Under the pieces are notes generated by a model, which ran no database searches, was not told the DNA's origin, and saw only the letters and a list, made by a program, of their open reading frames with translations. The translations under genes were made by a program, and so were the position numbers. A stretch of 8,700 nucleotides of DNA from Helicobacteraceae bacterium (GTDB lineage: Bacteria > Campylobacterota > Campylobacteria > Campylobacterales > SZUA-545), in assembly GCA_031275395.1 (NCBI GenBank), contig JAISOU010000088.1, positions 1-8,700 on the forward strand. Reading direction: 5' to 3'. Below, one piece after another: positions 1-5,937 of this stretch (its first letter is position 1; each line of letters starts with the position of its first letter).

Positions 1-88
1 TAATGAAATAAACGGCGATCGAAAAGCGCTTTAACGCCCGTATGAATTGACGCGAATCGTATTTAACCGTTGCATTGTAACCCAACAT
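1..88 (-). CDS. Possible N-terminal fragment of a leftward gene, cut by the window edge
   Basis: Reading leftward from an ATG at 88-86, the frame stays open for 29 codons to the window edge. The peptide begins MLGYNATVKYDS and ends in a basic stretch followed by a hydrophobic run (LKRFSIAVYF), which could be the start of a membrane segment. The same frame is open upstream back to about position 300, but this ATG is its only ATG, GTG or TTG. No Shine-Dalgarno sequence precedes it. A promoter-like pair (TTGCGT, 16 bases, TACAAT at 74-79) would start transcription downstream of this ATG and so argues against it. No family is recognised, and the frame may be open by chance. Confidence 0.3.
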   Translation of the reverse strand, partial: MLGYNATVKYDSRQFIRALKRFSIAVYFI

Positions 89-94
89 AAATAA

Positions 95-109
95 AACGCA
101 AATTGCGTT
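95..109. repeat. 15-base palindrome AACGCAA-A-TTGCGTT downstream of purL
   Basis: Two perfect 7-base arms flank a single central base. Read on the minus strand, the palindrome is followed by TTATTT, so it could act as a weak terminator for purL transcripts about 150 bases after the purL stop. It could equally be a protein-binding site for a leftward promoter, because a TTGCGT -35-like element lies in one arm. The sequence does not decide between these. Confidence 0.3.
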
Positions 110-261
110 CGTTTCTCGGCGGGCGCTTCCCTCCGCGATTAACGGCTGGAGAGCGCCTATCGCTCCGTCCTTCGCGCCTTGCGCTCCTCTTGTTCTACTG
201 CGTAGCAGGAAGCTTGCCGTTTCGTCAAAGGTATAACGGTTGGTTTTATAAGGCGTTTTGG

Positions 262-2472
262 TTAGTCTTGCTCCATTATCGCCGCGAACGAATCAAAATA
301 TAACGCTCTCATCTCCGCGCTGGATAAACTAATCGAGCTGATTATCAGATTATTTTGCGTTACTTTGCCGATCTGCTCGTAGTTTAAGCCCGACTGCGCG
401 ATCAGGTTTTCAAAAGCCTCTTTCTTTTCGGGCGCCACCTCTACAATCGCCCGCGAAAAACTTTCGCAAAATAGATCGCGCTCTTCGCCGAGCGTTACCA
501 TACCTTCAAAGCCAAGTTTGCCGTGTAAAGCCATCTTAGCGACCGCGACCGCTATGCCGCCGACGCTTACGTCGTGCGCCGCAAGCGCTAGCCCCTGTTG
601 ATTGGCGCTTATGACGCTATCCCATAAGAGCCGTTCGGTATCGAGATCGAGCTTTGGCGCTTTGCCCGCCACGCGCTTTGCGAAAACTTTCATATAGAGC
701 GATCCGCCAAACTCGCCGCGAGTTTCGCCAAGCAGATAGACGAGATCGCCCGCCTTTTTGAACGGCATAGTAAGCGTTTTTTTGGGATCGTCGAGCAAGC
801 CGACCATAGCGATCGTTGGCGTTGGAAAGATGCTCTTGCCGCCGCTTTCGTTATAAAGAGAAACGTTGCCGCTTACGACGGGCGTTTTGAGCTTTAGGCA
901 CGCCTCTTTGATTCCTTCGCACGCCTCTTTGAACTGCCACATCACTTCGGGATTTTCAGGATTGCCAAAGTTCAAACAATCGCTAATCGCCAGAGGAGTT
1001 GCGCCGCTCATCGCTACATTGCGCCCCGCTTCGGCGACCGCCGCCGCCGCGCCCGTTTTTGGATCGATATAGCAAAAACGCGGATTGCAATCGACGCTAA
1101 GAGCGATCGCCTTGCCGTTTTCGTGAACCAATATAACGCCAGCGTCGCTTTCGCCTATTTTTGTGATCGATCCCGCGCCGATCGTGGAATCGTATTGCTC
1201 GTAGATAAAGCGTTTATCGGCGACTTCGGGGTGGCTTAATAGGGCTTTAAGCGCGTCCGTAGAGGAAAGCGAGCCTACTATATCCGCGTCTTCCAGATTT
1301 GCAATTTCGTCAAGATAAGCGGGACGTTTGATCGGGCGATCTAGAACGGGCGCGTAATCGTCCGAGATAGAAACGGGCAGATTGGCTACCAGATCTCCCT
1401 TCCAAAATAGCTCCATACGCCCCGTATCGGTAACCTCGCCGATAACCGCGGCGTCCAACTCGTATTTTTTGAAAAGCTCGATAACCTCCGCTTCGCGCCC
1501 TTTTTTTGCGCAGATCAACATTCGCTCTTGCGATTCGGAAAGCATTAGATCGTAAGGAGTCATATTCTCTTCGCGCATTGGGACGCGATCGAGATACATT
1601 CTCATACCGCCGCCGCCGCGCGAAGCCATCTCAAAGCTAGAGCTTGTCAAGCCCGCCGCGCCCATATCCTGAATACCGACGATGCGATCGGTTTGAAAAA
1701 GCTCCAAGCAGGCTTCCATTAGAAGTTTTTCGGCGAACGGATCGCCTACTTGAACGGTGGGGCGTTTAGATTTGCTTTCATCGGCAAAACTATCCGACGC
1801 CATAACCGCGCCGCCAAGTCCGTCGCGCCCCGTTTTGCTGCCGACGTAGATCACGGGGTTTCCCGAGCCCTCTGATCGCCCGTAAAATATGCGATCTCTT
1901 TTCGCTATGCCAAGCGTAAAGGCATTGACCAATATATTGCCGTTGTAGCGCTCGTCAAACGTCGTTTCGCCGCCTAACATAGCGATCCCAACGCAGTTGC
2001 CGTAGCCGCTAATTCCAGCCGACACGCCGCGAAGCAAGCGCTGTTGTAGTTTGCCTACCGCGCCGCGATCGGTTATATCGCCAAAACGAAGAGAATTAAG
2101 ATTGGCGATCGGTCTTGCGCCCATCGTGAAAATATCGCGCAGAATACCGCCCACGCCCGTCGCCGCGCCTTGATAGGGTTCTATAAAGCTAGGGTGGTTG
2201 TGGCTCTCCATCTTAAATATGGCGGCGTAGCCGTCGCCTATATCGATCGCGCCCGCGTTTTCGCCCGGCCCTTGAACCACCCACGCGGCTTCGGTAGGAA
2301 ACGAGCGCAAATATTTCTTGCTGGATTTGTAGCTACAATGCTCGCTCCAAGCCGCGCCTACGATTCCGAGCTCGACTAGATTTGGCTTTCTCCCCAAAAT
2401 CTTCTCTATGCGGCTATACTCGTCGTTTGTAATTTTATGCGCCTTCAAAAGCAACTCGATCTCCTCTTGCAT
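262..2472 (-). CDS. purL: Phosphoribosylformylglycinamidine synthase, large subunit (PurL, short form)
   Basis: PurL catalyses the ATP-dependent conversion of FGAR to FGAM in purine synthesis. This is the short, cytoplasmic form of 736 residues, which in known members works with separate PurQ (glutaminase) and PurS subunits; neither is in the window. Visible family motifs are [10 protein letters not shown] near residues 42-51 (with the catalytic-type histidine), [17 protein letters not shown] and [12 protein letters not shown] in the first ATP-binding half, then [20 protein letters not shown] and, in the second half, [18 protein letters not shown] and [16 protein letters not shown] two codons upstream is in frame, but GGAGGA at 2481-2486 lies 8 bases from the ATG at 2472 and only 2 from the TTG, so the ATG is the better start. 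The gene is intact and ends in TAA. It follows the metal ATPase gene in the same direction after 176 bases and is probably transcribed separately. Confidence 0.97.
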   Translation of the reverse strand: MQEEIELLLKAHKITNDEYSRIEKILGRKPNLVELGIVGAAWSEHCSYKSSKKYLRSFPTEAAWVVQGPGENAGAIDIGDGYAAIFKMESHNHPSFIEPYQGAATGVGGILRDIFTMGARPIANLNSLRFGDITDRGAVGKLQQRLLRGVSAGISGYGNCVGIAMLGGETTFDERYNGNILVNAFTLGIAKRDRIFYGRSEGSGNPVIYVGSKTGRDGLGGAVMASDSFADESKSKRPTVQVGDPFAEKLLMEACLELFQTDRIVGIQDMGAAGLTSSSFEMASRGGGGMRMYLDRVPMREENMTPYDLMLSESQERMLICAKKGREAEVIELFKKYELDAAVIGEVTDTGRMELFWKGDLVANLPVSISDDYAPVLDRPIKRPAYLDEIANLEDADIVGSLSSTDALKALLSHPEVADKRFIYEQYDSTIGAGSITKIGESDAGVILVHENGKAIALSVDCNPRFCYIDPKTGAAAAVAEAGRNVAMSGATPLAISDCLNFGNPENPEVMWQFKEACEGIKEACLKLKTPVVSGNVSLYNESGGKSIFPTPTIAMVGLLDDPKKTLTMPFKKAGDLVYLLGETRGEFGGSLYMKVFAKRVAGKAPKLDLDTERLLWDSVISANQQGLALAAHDVSVGGIAVAVAKMALHGKLGFEGMVTLGEERDLFCESFSRAIVEVAPEKKEAFENLIAQSGLNYEQIGKVTQNNLIISSISLSSAEMRALYFDSFAAIMEQD

Positions 2473-2519
2473 AAGCAAAATCCTCCGCCAGACGCTTTTT
2501 GCGCCGAAAATGATTCGCC

Positions 2520-2548
2520 ATTTTAGCCAAGCGGCGCTTGAGCAAGAA
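2520..2548 (-). promoter_or_regulatory. Possible purL promoter
   Basis: On the minus strand a -10-like TAAAAT (2520-2525, five of six consensus bases) is preceded by a 17-base spacer and a poor -35-like TTCTTG (2543-2548). It lies about 50 bases before the purL ATG. The -35 match is weak, so the call rests mainly on the -10 and the position. Confidence 0.3.
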
Positions 2549-2568
2549 CGCGGTTTTACGATTACGAT

Positions 2569-2622
2569 CTATCGATATCGCGGCGGCGAGCCTTGATCGC
2601 GCTTTCCGAAAAACCTTTGCAT
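2569..2622 (-). CDS. Possible 17-codon leader ORF between the metal ATPase and purL
   Basis: A short ORF starts at an ATG (2622-2620) 26 bases after the ATPase stop and ends in TAG. It encodes 17 residues beginning MQRFFGKRDQ, rich in arginine. A GGGAG lies 7 bases upstream and falls across the loop of a small perfect hairpin (TTTTAC-GGGA-GTAAAA, 2625-2640), so the ribosome site could be partly masked. No known leader peptide is recognised. It could be a chance ORF; support is limited to the start signal. Confidence 0.2.
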   Translation of the reverse strand: MQRFFGKRDQGSPPRYR

Positions 2623-2648
2623 ATTTTTACTCCCGTAAAATCGCCGTA

Positions 2649-4580
2649 TCAGACTCTAAACGCTCTAACGGAGTTAAAAACCGCCAAAATCGATACGCCT
2701 ACGTCGGCGAAAATCGCGCCCCACATTCCGCTTAAACCGACCGCTCCGAGCGTTAAAATCAAAGCCTTTACGCCGAGCGCGAAAGCGATATTTTGCGAAG
2801 CGATACCAGTCGTTTTTTTGGCGATCTTAATAGCCGTCGCTACGCTCGCGGGATTGTCGTTCATTAAAACAATATCCGCCGCTTGCGCGGTTATATCGCT
2901 ACCCAACGCGCCCATAGCGATCCCTACGTCCGCTCTTGCTAGCGATGGCGCGTCGTTTATGCCGTCGCCGACAAAGGCAAGTTTTTTGCCCTTTTGCATT
3001 TTTTGCGACAACATCTCGATTTTATCGGACTTTTCTAACGGCAATAATTCCGAAAAAACTTCGTCGATCGCTAATTTTTTAGCGATATCGTCGGCTATAT
3101 CTTTGCGATCGCCCGTAAGTATTACGATATTATTAACGCCAAGTCGCCTTAACTCTTGCGCTATCGTTAAACTTTCTGGTTTTATTTCGTCCGATATGAC
3201 TATATGTCCCGCATAAACGCCGTTTATAGAAACATAGGCTATAGTATTTATCGATTCTGTAGGTTCAAAATCGATCTGATTTGTCCGCATCAATTTTTCA
3301 TTTCCAACTAATATTGTTTTGCCGCGAATAACCGCCCTTACGCCAAATCCAAAAAGCTCCTCGCACAGGGATATATCGCTTGGGTTGATCTCTTTGCTAT
3401 ACGCGCTAAGGATCGAAGCGGCGATCGGATGCGGCGAAGCGCTCTCGGCGCAAGCGGCGTAATAAAGTAGTTCTTCTTTGCTGAAATCTGCGCTAGGAAG
3501 CGCTTTACTAACTGCGAATTTACCTTTTGTTAAAGTGCCCGTTTTATCGAAAACGACCGTATCCGTAAGGCTTAAAGCCTCAAGATAGTTGCCGCCTTTT
3601 ACTAATATACCGCGCTTTGACGCGCCTCCTAATCCTGCGAAAAAACTAAGCGGAACGGAGATTACAAGCGCGCACGGGCAGGATATTACTAGCAGTACCA
3701 AAGCCTTGTAAAACCATTCGCTAAAAACGGCGTCGGAGAAAATTAAAGGCGGTAAAATAGCGATCAAAACCGCCCCCGCAACGACGATTGGCGTATATAC
3801 TTTGGCAAACTTTCTGATAAAATGTTCCGTATTTGCTTTTTTCGCTCCCGCCTCTTCGACAAACTTCACAATTTTTGAAACGGTGGATTGCGCAAATTCG
3901 CTTATTACCTCCGCGCTTAAAAGTCCGCTTTTATTGATCGCGCCGGATAAGATCCGATCGCCCTCTTTTACCTCTTTTGGAACGCTCTCTCCGCTAAGAA
4001 CCGATATATCCAGAAAAGAGCGCCCGCTTATAACTACGCTATCAAGCGGTATCTTTTCGCCCGCTTTAACGACTATAATATCTCCTTTTTTGACGTTTTG
4101 CGGATCTGTTTTGACGATTTTATCGCCTATTTTTAGATTAGCGTATTGGGGTTTTATATCTAAAAGATAGGAAATAGACTTTTTAGAGTTTGACACGGCT
4201 TTATCCTGCAAAAACTCGCCGATCTTATAAAGCGCCATAACCGCTACGCCCTCCGGATATTCGCCGATCGCAAACGCTCCTAGCGAGGCGACGCTCATAA
4301 GAAAGTTTTCGTCAAAAAGATTTTTTAGATCGGCGATATTTGAAAACGCCTTTTTTACTATATCGCCGCCGATTAAAATATAGCTTGCGATAAAAATTGC
4401 GAACTCTAAATACGGCGCGATCGTATCCGCCGCTTCGCCAAAGATTGATAAGTTAAAATCCGCAAAAAGCGCAATAACTACGCCAATAGCGTAAAGCAAA
4501 ACGCCAATTGCGATTGACGCTTTTGAAAACCGCTCGCGATCGCAACCGCAAGAATCGCAACATTTAACGTTTTCGTTCAT
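2649..4580 (-). CDS. zntA: Zn/Cd/Pb-exporting P1B-2-type ATPase (ZntA/CadA family)
   Basis: This inner-membrane P-type ATPase of 643 residues exports soft divalent metals (Zn, Cd, Pb) from the cytoplasm using ATP. Visible features in order are about four N-terminal membrane segments (near 20-40, 53-71, 92-106, 108-124), the actuator SGES loop (196-199), the metal-binding CPC in a membrane segment (301-303), DKTGT with phosphorylated Asp345, the HP pair (384-385), TGD (489-491) and GDGINDAP (538-545). The last two membrane segments carry Lys605 and Asp626, the pattern of the P1B-2 subgroup. The usual N-terminal heavy-metal domain is absent. Instead, residues 7-13 hold four cysteines (CCDSCGC). 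The ATG is preceded by AAGGG at a good distance. The gene sits 73 bases after an ArsR-type repressor gene and has its own promoter with an operator, so metal-induced derepression is likely. Members are also named cadA; the exact metal range cannot be read from sequence. Confidence 0.95.
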   Translation of the reverse strand: MNENVKCCDSCGCDRERFSKASIAIGVLLYAIGVVIALFADFNLSIFGEAADTIAPYLEFAIFIASYILIGGDIVKKAFSNIADLKNLFDENFLMSVASLGAFAIGEYPEGVAVMALYKIGEFLQDKAVSNSKKSISYLLDIKPQYANLKIGDKIVKTDPQNVKKGDIIVVKAGEKIPLDSVVISGRSFLDISVLSGESVPKEVKEGDRILSGAINKSGLLSAEVISEFAQSTVSKIVKFVEEAGAKKANTEHFIRKFAKVYTPIVVAGAVLIAILPPLIFSDAVFSEWFYKALVLLVISCPCALVISVPLSFFAGLGGASKRGILVKGGNYLEALSLTDTVVFDKTGTLTKGKFAVSKALPSADFSKEELLYYAACAESASPHPIAASILSAYSKEINPSDISLCEELFGFGVRAVIRGKTILVGNEKLMRTNQIDFEPTESINTIAYVSINGVYAGHIVISDEIKPESLTIAQELRRLGVNNIVILTGDRKDIADDIAKKLAIDEVFSELLPLEKSDKIEMLSQKMQKGKKLAFVGDGINDAPSLARADVGIAMGALGSDITAQAADIVLMNDNPASVATAIKIAKKTTGIASQNIAFALGVKALILTLGAVGLSGMWGAIFADVGVSILAVFNSVRAFRV

Positions 4581-4598
4581 CTTTTACCCTTTATTTTA

Positions 4599-4627
4599 GT
4601 TATACGATTGAACATCTATTCAACCAA
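4599..4627 (-). promoter_or_regulatory. Promoter of the metal ATPase gene
   Basis: On the minus strand, TTGGTT (4622-4627) and TATAAC (4599-4604) are separated by exactly 17 bases and lie 19 bases upstream of the ATPase ATG. The palindromic operator at 4608-4623 fills most of the spacer and touches the -35 element, the usual geometry for repression by blocking RNA polymerase. Confidence 0.6.
4608..4623. promoter_or_regulatory. ArsR/SmtB-type operator in the ATPase promoter
   Basis: The sequence TTGAACATCTATTCAA is an imperfect inverted repeat with TTGAA/TTCAA outer arms. Its core, TGAACA-NN-TATTCA, matches the recalled operator consensus for SmtB/CadC-type repressors. It differs at only one base from the site in front of the adjacent repressor gene, so both are probably bound by that repressor. 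Confidence 0.7.
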
Positions 4628-4628
4628 A

Positions 4629-4647
4629 GCGGCTAAAAAAGCGCCGC
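4629..4647 (-). terminator. Weak hairpin between the repressor and ATPase genes
   Basis: GCGGC and GCCGC can pair around a 9-base loop 7 bases after the repressor stop codon. On the minus strand the run of six T lies inside the loop rather than after the stem, and only TTT follows. It is a poor intrinsic terminator, so some read-through into the ATPase gene is likely. Confidence 0.25.
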
Positions 4648-4653
4648 ATTTGC

Positions 4654-5016
4654 CTATTCGCTTACGTGGATAATTCCCTGATCGAAAATGTTCTTCACAT
4701 GATCGTCGGCAAGCGAGTAATAGACGACTTTGCCCTCTTTTTTGAACCTAACGAGCTTGGATTGTTTCAACACCCTAAGCTGATGCGATATAGCGGATTT
4801 TGTCATACCAAGCAAAGCCGCTATGTCGCAGACGCACATTCTGTTTTGAAAAAGCGCGCATAAGATTTTTACCCGCGTCGTGTCGCCAAAAACCTTGAAA
4901 AGCTCCGCTAAATCAAACAAAATCTCCTCTTGCGGCATCGATTTTGCCGCCGCCGCAACAACCTCTTCGTGTATCGCGTTGCAGTCGCAAACGCCTTCAA
5001 GACCTCTGTTTTTCAC
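4654..5016 (-). CDS. Metal-sensing ArsR/SmtB-family repressor (CadC/SmtB-like)
   Basis: This 120-residue protein is a winged-helix repressor that releases DNA on binding metal. FGDTTRVKIL (43-52) opens the family domain, MCVCDIA (60-66) carries the CVC motif of metal-sensing members, and TKSAISHQLRVLKQSKLV (72-89) is the recognition helix region, followed by the wing (KKEGKVVYYSL). Two metal sites known from relatives can be seen. The first is a CadC-like site from Cys61/Cys63 with N-terminal Cys10/Cys12. The second is an SmtB-like dimer-interface site from Asp104, His106, His117 and Glu120. The start is GTG, supported by GGGAGG (5023-5028) six bases upstream. A promoter and operator lie just upstream, and a matching operator precedes the ATPase gene, so it likely represses itself and the pump. 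Zn, Cd or Pb is the expected inducer; arsenic is less likely given the neighbour. Confidence 0.93.
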   Translation of the reverse strand: MKNRGLEGVCDCNAIHEEVVAAAAKSMPQEEILFDLAELFKVFGDTTRVKILCALFQNRMCVCDIAALLGMTKSAISHQLRVLKQSKLVRFKKEGKVVYYSLADDHVKNIFDQGIIHVSE

Positions 5017-5042
5017 CGATCGCCTCCCTTATCAGTCAATAG

Positions 5043-5058
5043 TTGAACATATATTCAA
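5043..5058. promoter_or_regulatory. ArsR/SmtB-type operator at the repressor gene start site
   Basis: The sequence TTGAACATATATTCAA has TGAACA and TATTCA half-sites with a 2-base centre, the recalled consensus for SmtB/CadC-type repressors. It begins five bases downstream of the -10 element and covers the expected transcription start, so binding would block initiation. Fifteen of 16 bases match the site at 4608-4623. Confidence 0.75.
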
Positions 5059-5063
5059 TCGTT

Positions 5064-5092
5064 ATCATAACGTTACGCCGCTTAAATGTCAA
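5064..5092 (-). promoter_or_regulatory. Near-consensus sigma-70 promoter of the repressor gene
   Basis: On the minus strand a perfect -35 TTGACA (5087-5092) and a -10 TATGAT (5064-5069) are separated by exactly 17 bases. It is the strongest promoter match seen in the window. Transcription should start near 5057, inside the operator, about 40 bases before the GTG start. The -10 sits within a perfect palindrome, CGTTAT-C-ATAACG (5060-5072). Confidence 0.75.
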
Positions 5093-5180
5093 GACAGAAC
5101 CGCCAAGGACTAAACGTTTTAATCCGCGCGCGCGCCGTGAAGGGCGCGACTGACGAATTACAAAATACGGAGGTTTCAAT

Positions 5181-5264
5181 ATGAATTTCAATCCTAGCGC
5201 CCGCAAGGAGCGCGATCTTCTACGCCCTAGAGTTGCGAGAGGTAAAAATAAACAAGAGGATTGA
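5181..5264 (+). CDS. Possible 27-residue basic small protein
   Basis: An ATG at 5181 is preceded by GGAGG (5169-5173) with a 7-base gap, an excellent ribosome binding site. The ORF runs 27 codons to TGA. The peptide begins MNFNPSARKERD and is highly charged, with six arginines and no cysteine, signal peptide or membrane segment. It is the only candidate plus-strand gene in the window. It matches nothing recognised. It could be a real small protein, the translated part of a regulatory RNA, or a chance ORF; the start signal and the following hairpins favour one of the first two. Confidence 0.35.
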   Translation: MNFNPSARKERDLLRPRVARGKNKQED

Positions 5265-5313
5265 TCGGCAGGGGTCTGCCGTCGCCGCGCGATTATTAGT
5301 CGTAGCCTATTAA

Positions 5314-5348
5314 AGCGATCCAAAACGTTCAAGCCGCTTTGGATTGCT
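5314..5348. terminator. Terminator-like hairpin between converging units
   Basis: AGCGATCCAAA and TTTGGATTGCT form an 11-base stem around a 13-base loop. Read on the plus strand, one pair is a G-U wobble and the stem is followed by CTATTTTGCTTT. Read on the minus strand, that position is an A-C mismatch and the tail is TTAAT. It fits best as the end of a plus-strand transcript and may also serve the secreted-protein gene, which stops 33 bases away on the minus strand. The T-rich tails are mediocre. Confidence 0.4.
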
Positions 5349-5380
5349 CTATTTTGCTTTATCGCGCCAATTTTGACGCG

Positions 5381-5875
5381 CTATTTTGCCTTGCAAACTA
5401 GCGAGACGTCGCTAGCTTTGTCCGGATTCTTGAAAGTCAATTTGGAGTTTGTTAGCTCCAAGATCTGAACGTAGTCGTCGATCTCTTCGTTGGCGTTTTC
5501 GCCCAGCTTTTTTTGTCCTTCTATAGCGAATTGTTGCGCCGCCTCTATCATTTTTGCATAGTCGGGCTTCTCTTTGCTCGTCGCCTTAACGGTATGCGCA
5601 TACTGAAAGAGCTTATCGCCCTTTAACTTCCAATTACCCGTTTCCGAGGTGTTGATAGCATATTTTTCAGGGCTGATAAAATTGATCGTCCCTGAACTTT
5701 CGTAAGCGCCGCTCTTGTTGAACTTCATAACGCTTGAAACCTTGATCTTCGTTTGTTCGTCGGTTATTGCGCCCGTTTCGCAAGTCCAAGTTTTGCCTAC
5801 TAGCAAACTCTGATTTACATTAGCGCCAAACGCCAACGTCGCCGCCATTCCTAAAAGAAGCGTCGCCCTTTTCAT
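5381..5875 (-). CDS. Small secreted protein of unknown family, possibly lipocalin-like
   Basis: This 164-residue protein has a typical signal peptide (MKRATLLLGMAATLAFG, likely cleaved before Ala18), so it is probably periplasmic. The mature part holds two cysteines, Cys32 and Cys161, placed to join the two ends by a disulfide. The pattern GKTWTCET, then a KFNKSGAYESSGTINF strand pair, then GNWKLKGDKLF resembles small beta-barrel (lipocalin-like) ligand-binding or stress proteins, but no named family is recognised. Residues 100-133 are charged and probably helical. AGGGA lies a few bases before the ATG. It follows the DUF4105 gene after 62 bases in the same direction and could be the last gene of that operon or use the weak promoter in the gap. 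Confidence 0.85.
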   Translation of the reverse strand: MKRATLLLGMAATLAFGANVNQSLLVGKTWTCETGAITDEQTKIKVSSVMKFNKSGAYESSGTINFISPEKYAINTSETGNWKLKGDKLFQYAHTVKATSKEKPDYAKMIEAAQQFAIEGQKKLGENANEEIDDYVQILELTNSKLTFKNPDKASDVSLVCKAK

Positions 5876-5901
5876 TTTTGTCCCTGTTTCAAAATGTTTG
5901 T

Positions 5902-5929
5902 ATTCTATCGCGTCTTAGCTTTTGCGCAA
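5902..5929 (-). promoter_or_regulatory. Possible promoter of the small secreted protein gene
   Basis: On the minus strand TAGAAT (5902-5907, five of six consensus bases) follows TTGCGC (5924-5929) with a 16-base spacer, in the 62-base gap before the secreted-protein ATG. The -35 half is weak. It would allow this gene to be expressed apart from the upstream envelope genes. Confidence 0.3.
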
Positions 5930-5937
5930 TCGAGCCG

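Larger units (their letters stand above)
5093..5380. other. Structured stretch without an assigned gene, possible plus-strand small transcript
   Basis: This stretch between the repressor promoter and the secreted-protein gene contains several features that all read best on the plus strand. They are a GC hairpin (CGCGCC/GGCGCG, 5131-5148), a strong ribosome binding site with a 27-codon ORF (5181-5264), a perfect 6-bp hairpin one base after its stop (CGGCAG-GGGT-CTGCCG, 5266-5281), and a terminator-like hairpin (5314-5348). Distant segments can also pair: AACGTTTT (5113-5120) with AAAACGTT (5322-5329), and CGCGCG (5125-5130) with CGCGCG (5286-5291). This would close a roughly 215-base RNA. No tRNA, tmRNA, RNase P or known riboswitch motif was recognised, and no convincing plus-strand promoter was found. 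Confidence 0.3.

Noticed and set aside
2473-2478. TTG start two codons upstream of the purL ATG
   Set aside because: The GGAGGA ribosome site is only two bases from this TTG but eight from the ATG, which is the normal distance.
2593-3216. A 207-codon plus-strand open frame
   Set aside because: It lies almost wholly opposite the conserved 3' part of the metal ATPase gene, including its GDGINDAP region. Its protein is low-complexity (rich in Ala, Ser, Ile and Pro) with no domain, as expected of an antisense shadow.
3802-4170. A 122-codon plus-strand open frame
   Set aside because: It is antisense to the actuator region of the ATPase, which is clearly coding on the other strand.
5036-5332. A 98-codon minus-strand open frame upstream of the repressor gene
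   Set aside because: It runs straight through the near-consensus repressor promoter and the operator and has an arginine-rich sequence without any domain. It lies opposite the hairpins and small ORF of the plus strand and is most likely a chance frame.
5094-5380. tRNA, tmRNA, RNase P RNA or known riboswitch in the structured stretch
   Set aside because: No cloverleaf, T-arm, CCA end, conserved P RNA core or familiar riboswitch motif could be found on either strand; only simple hairpins are present.
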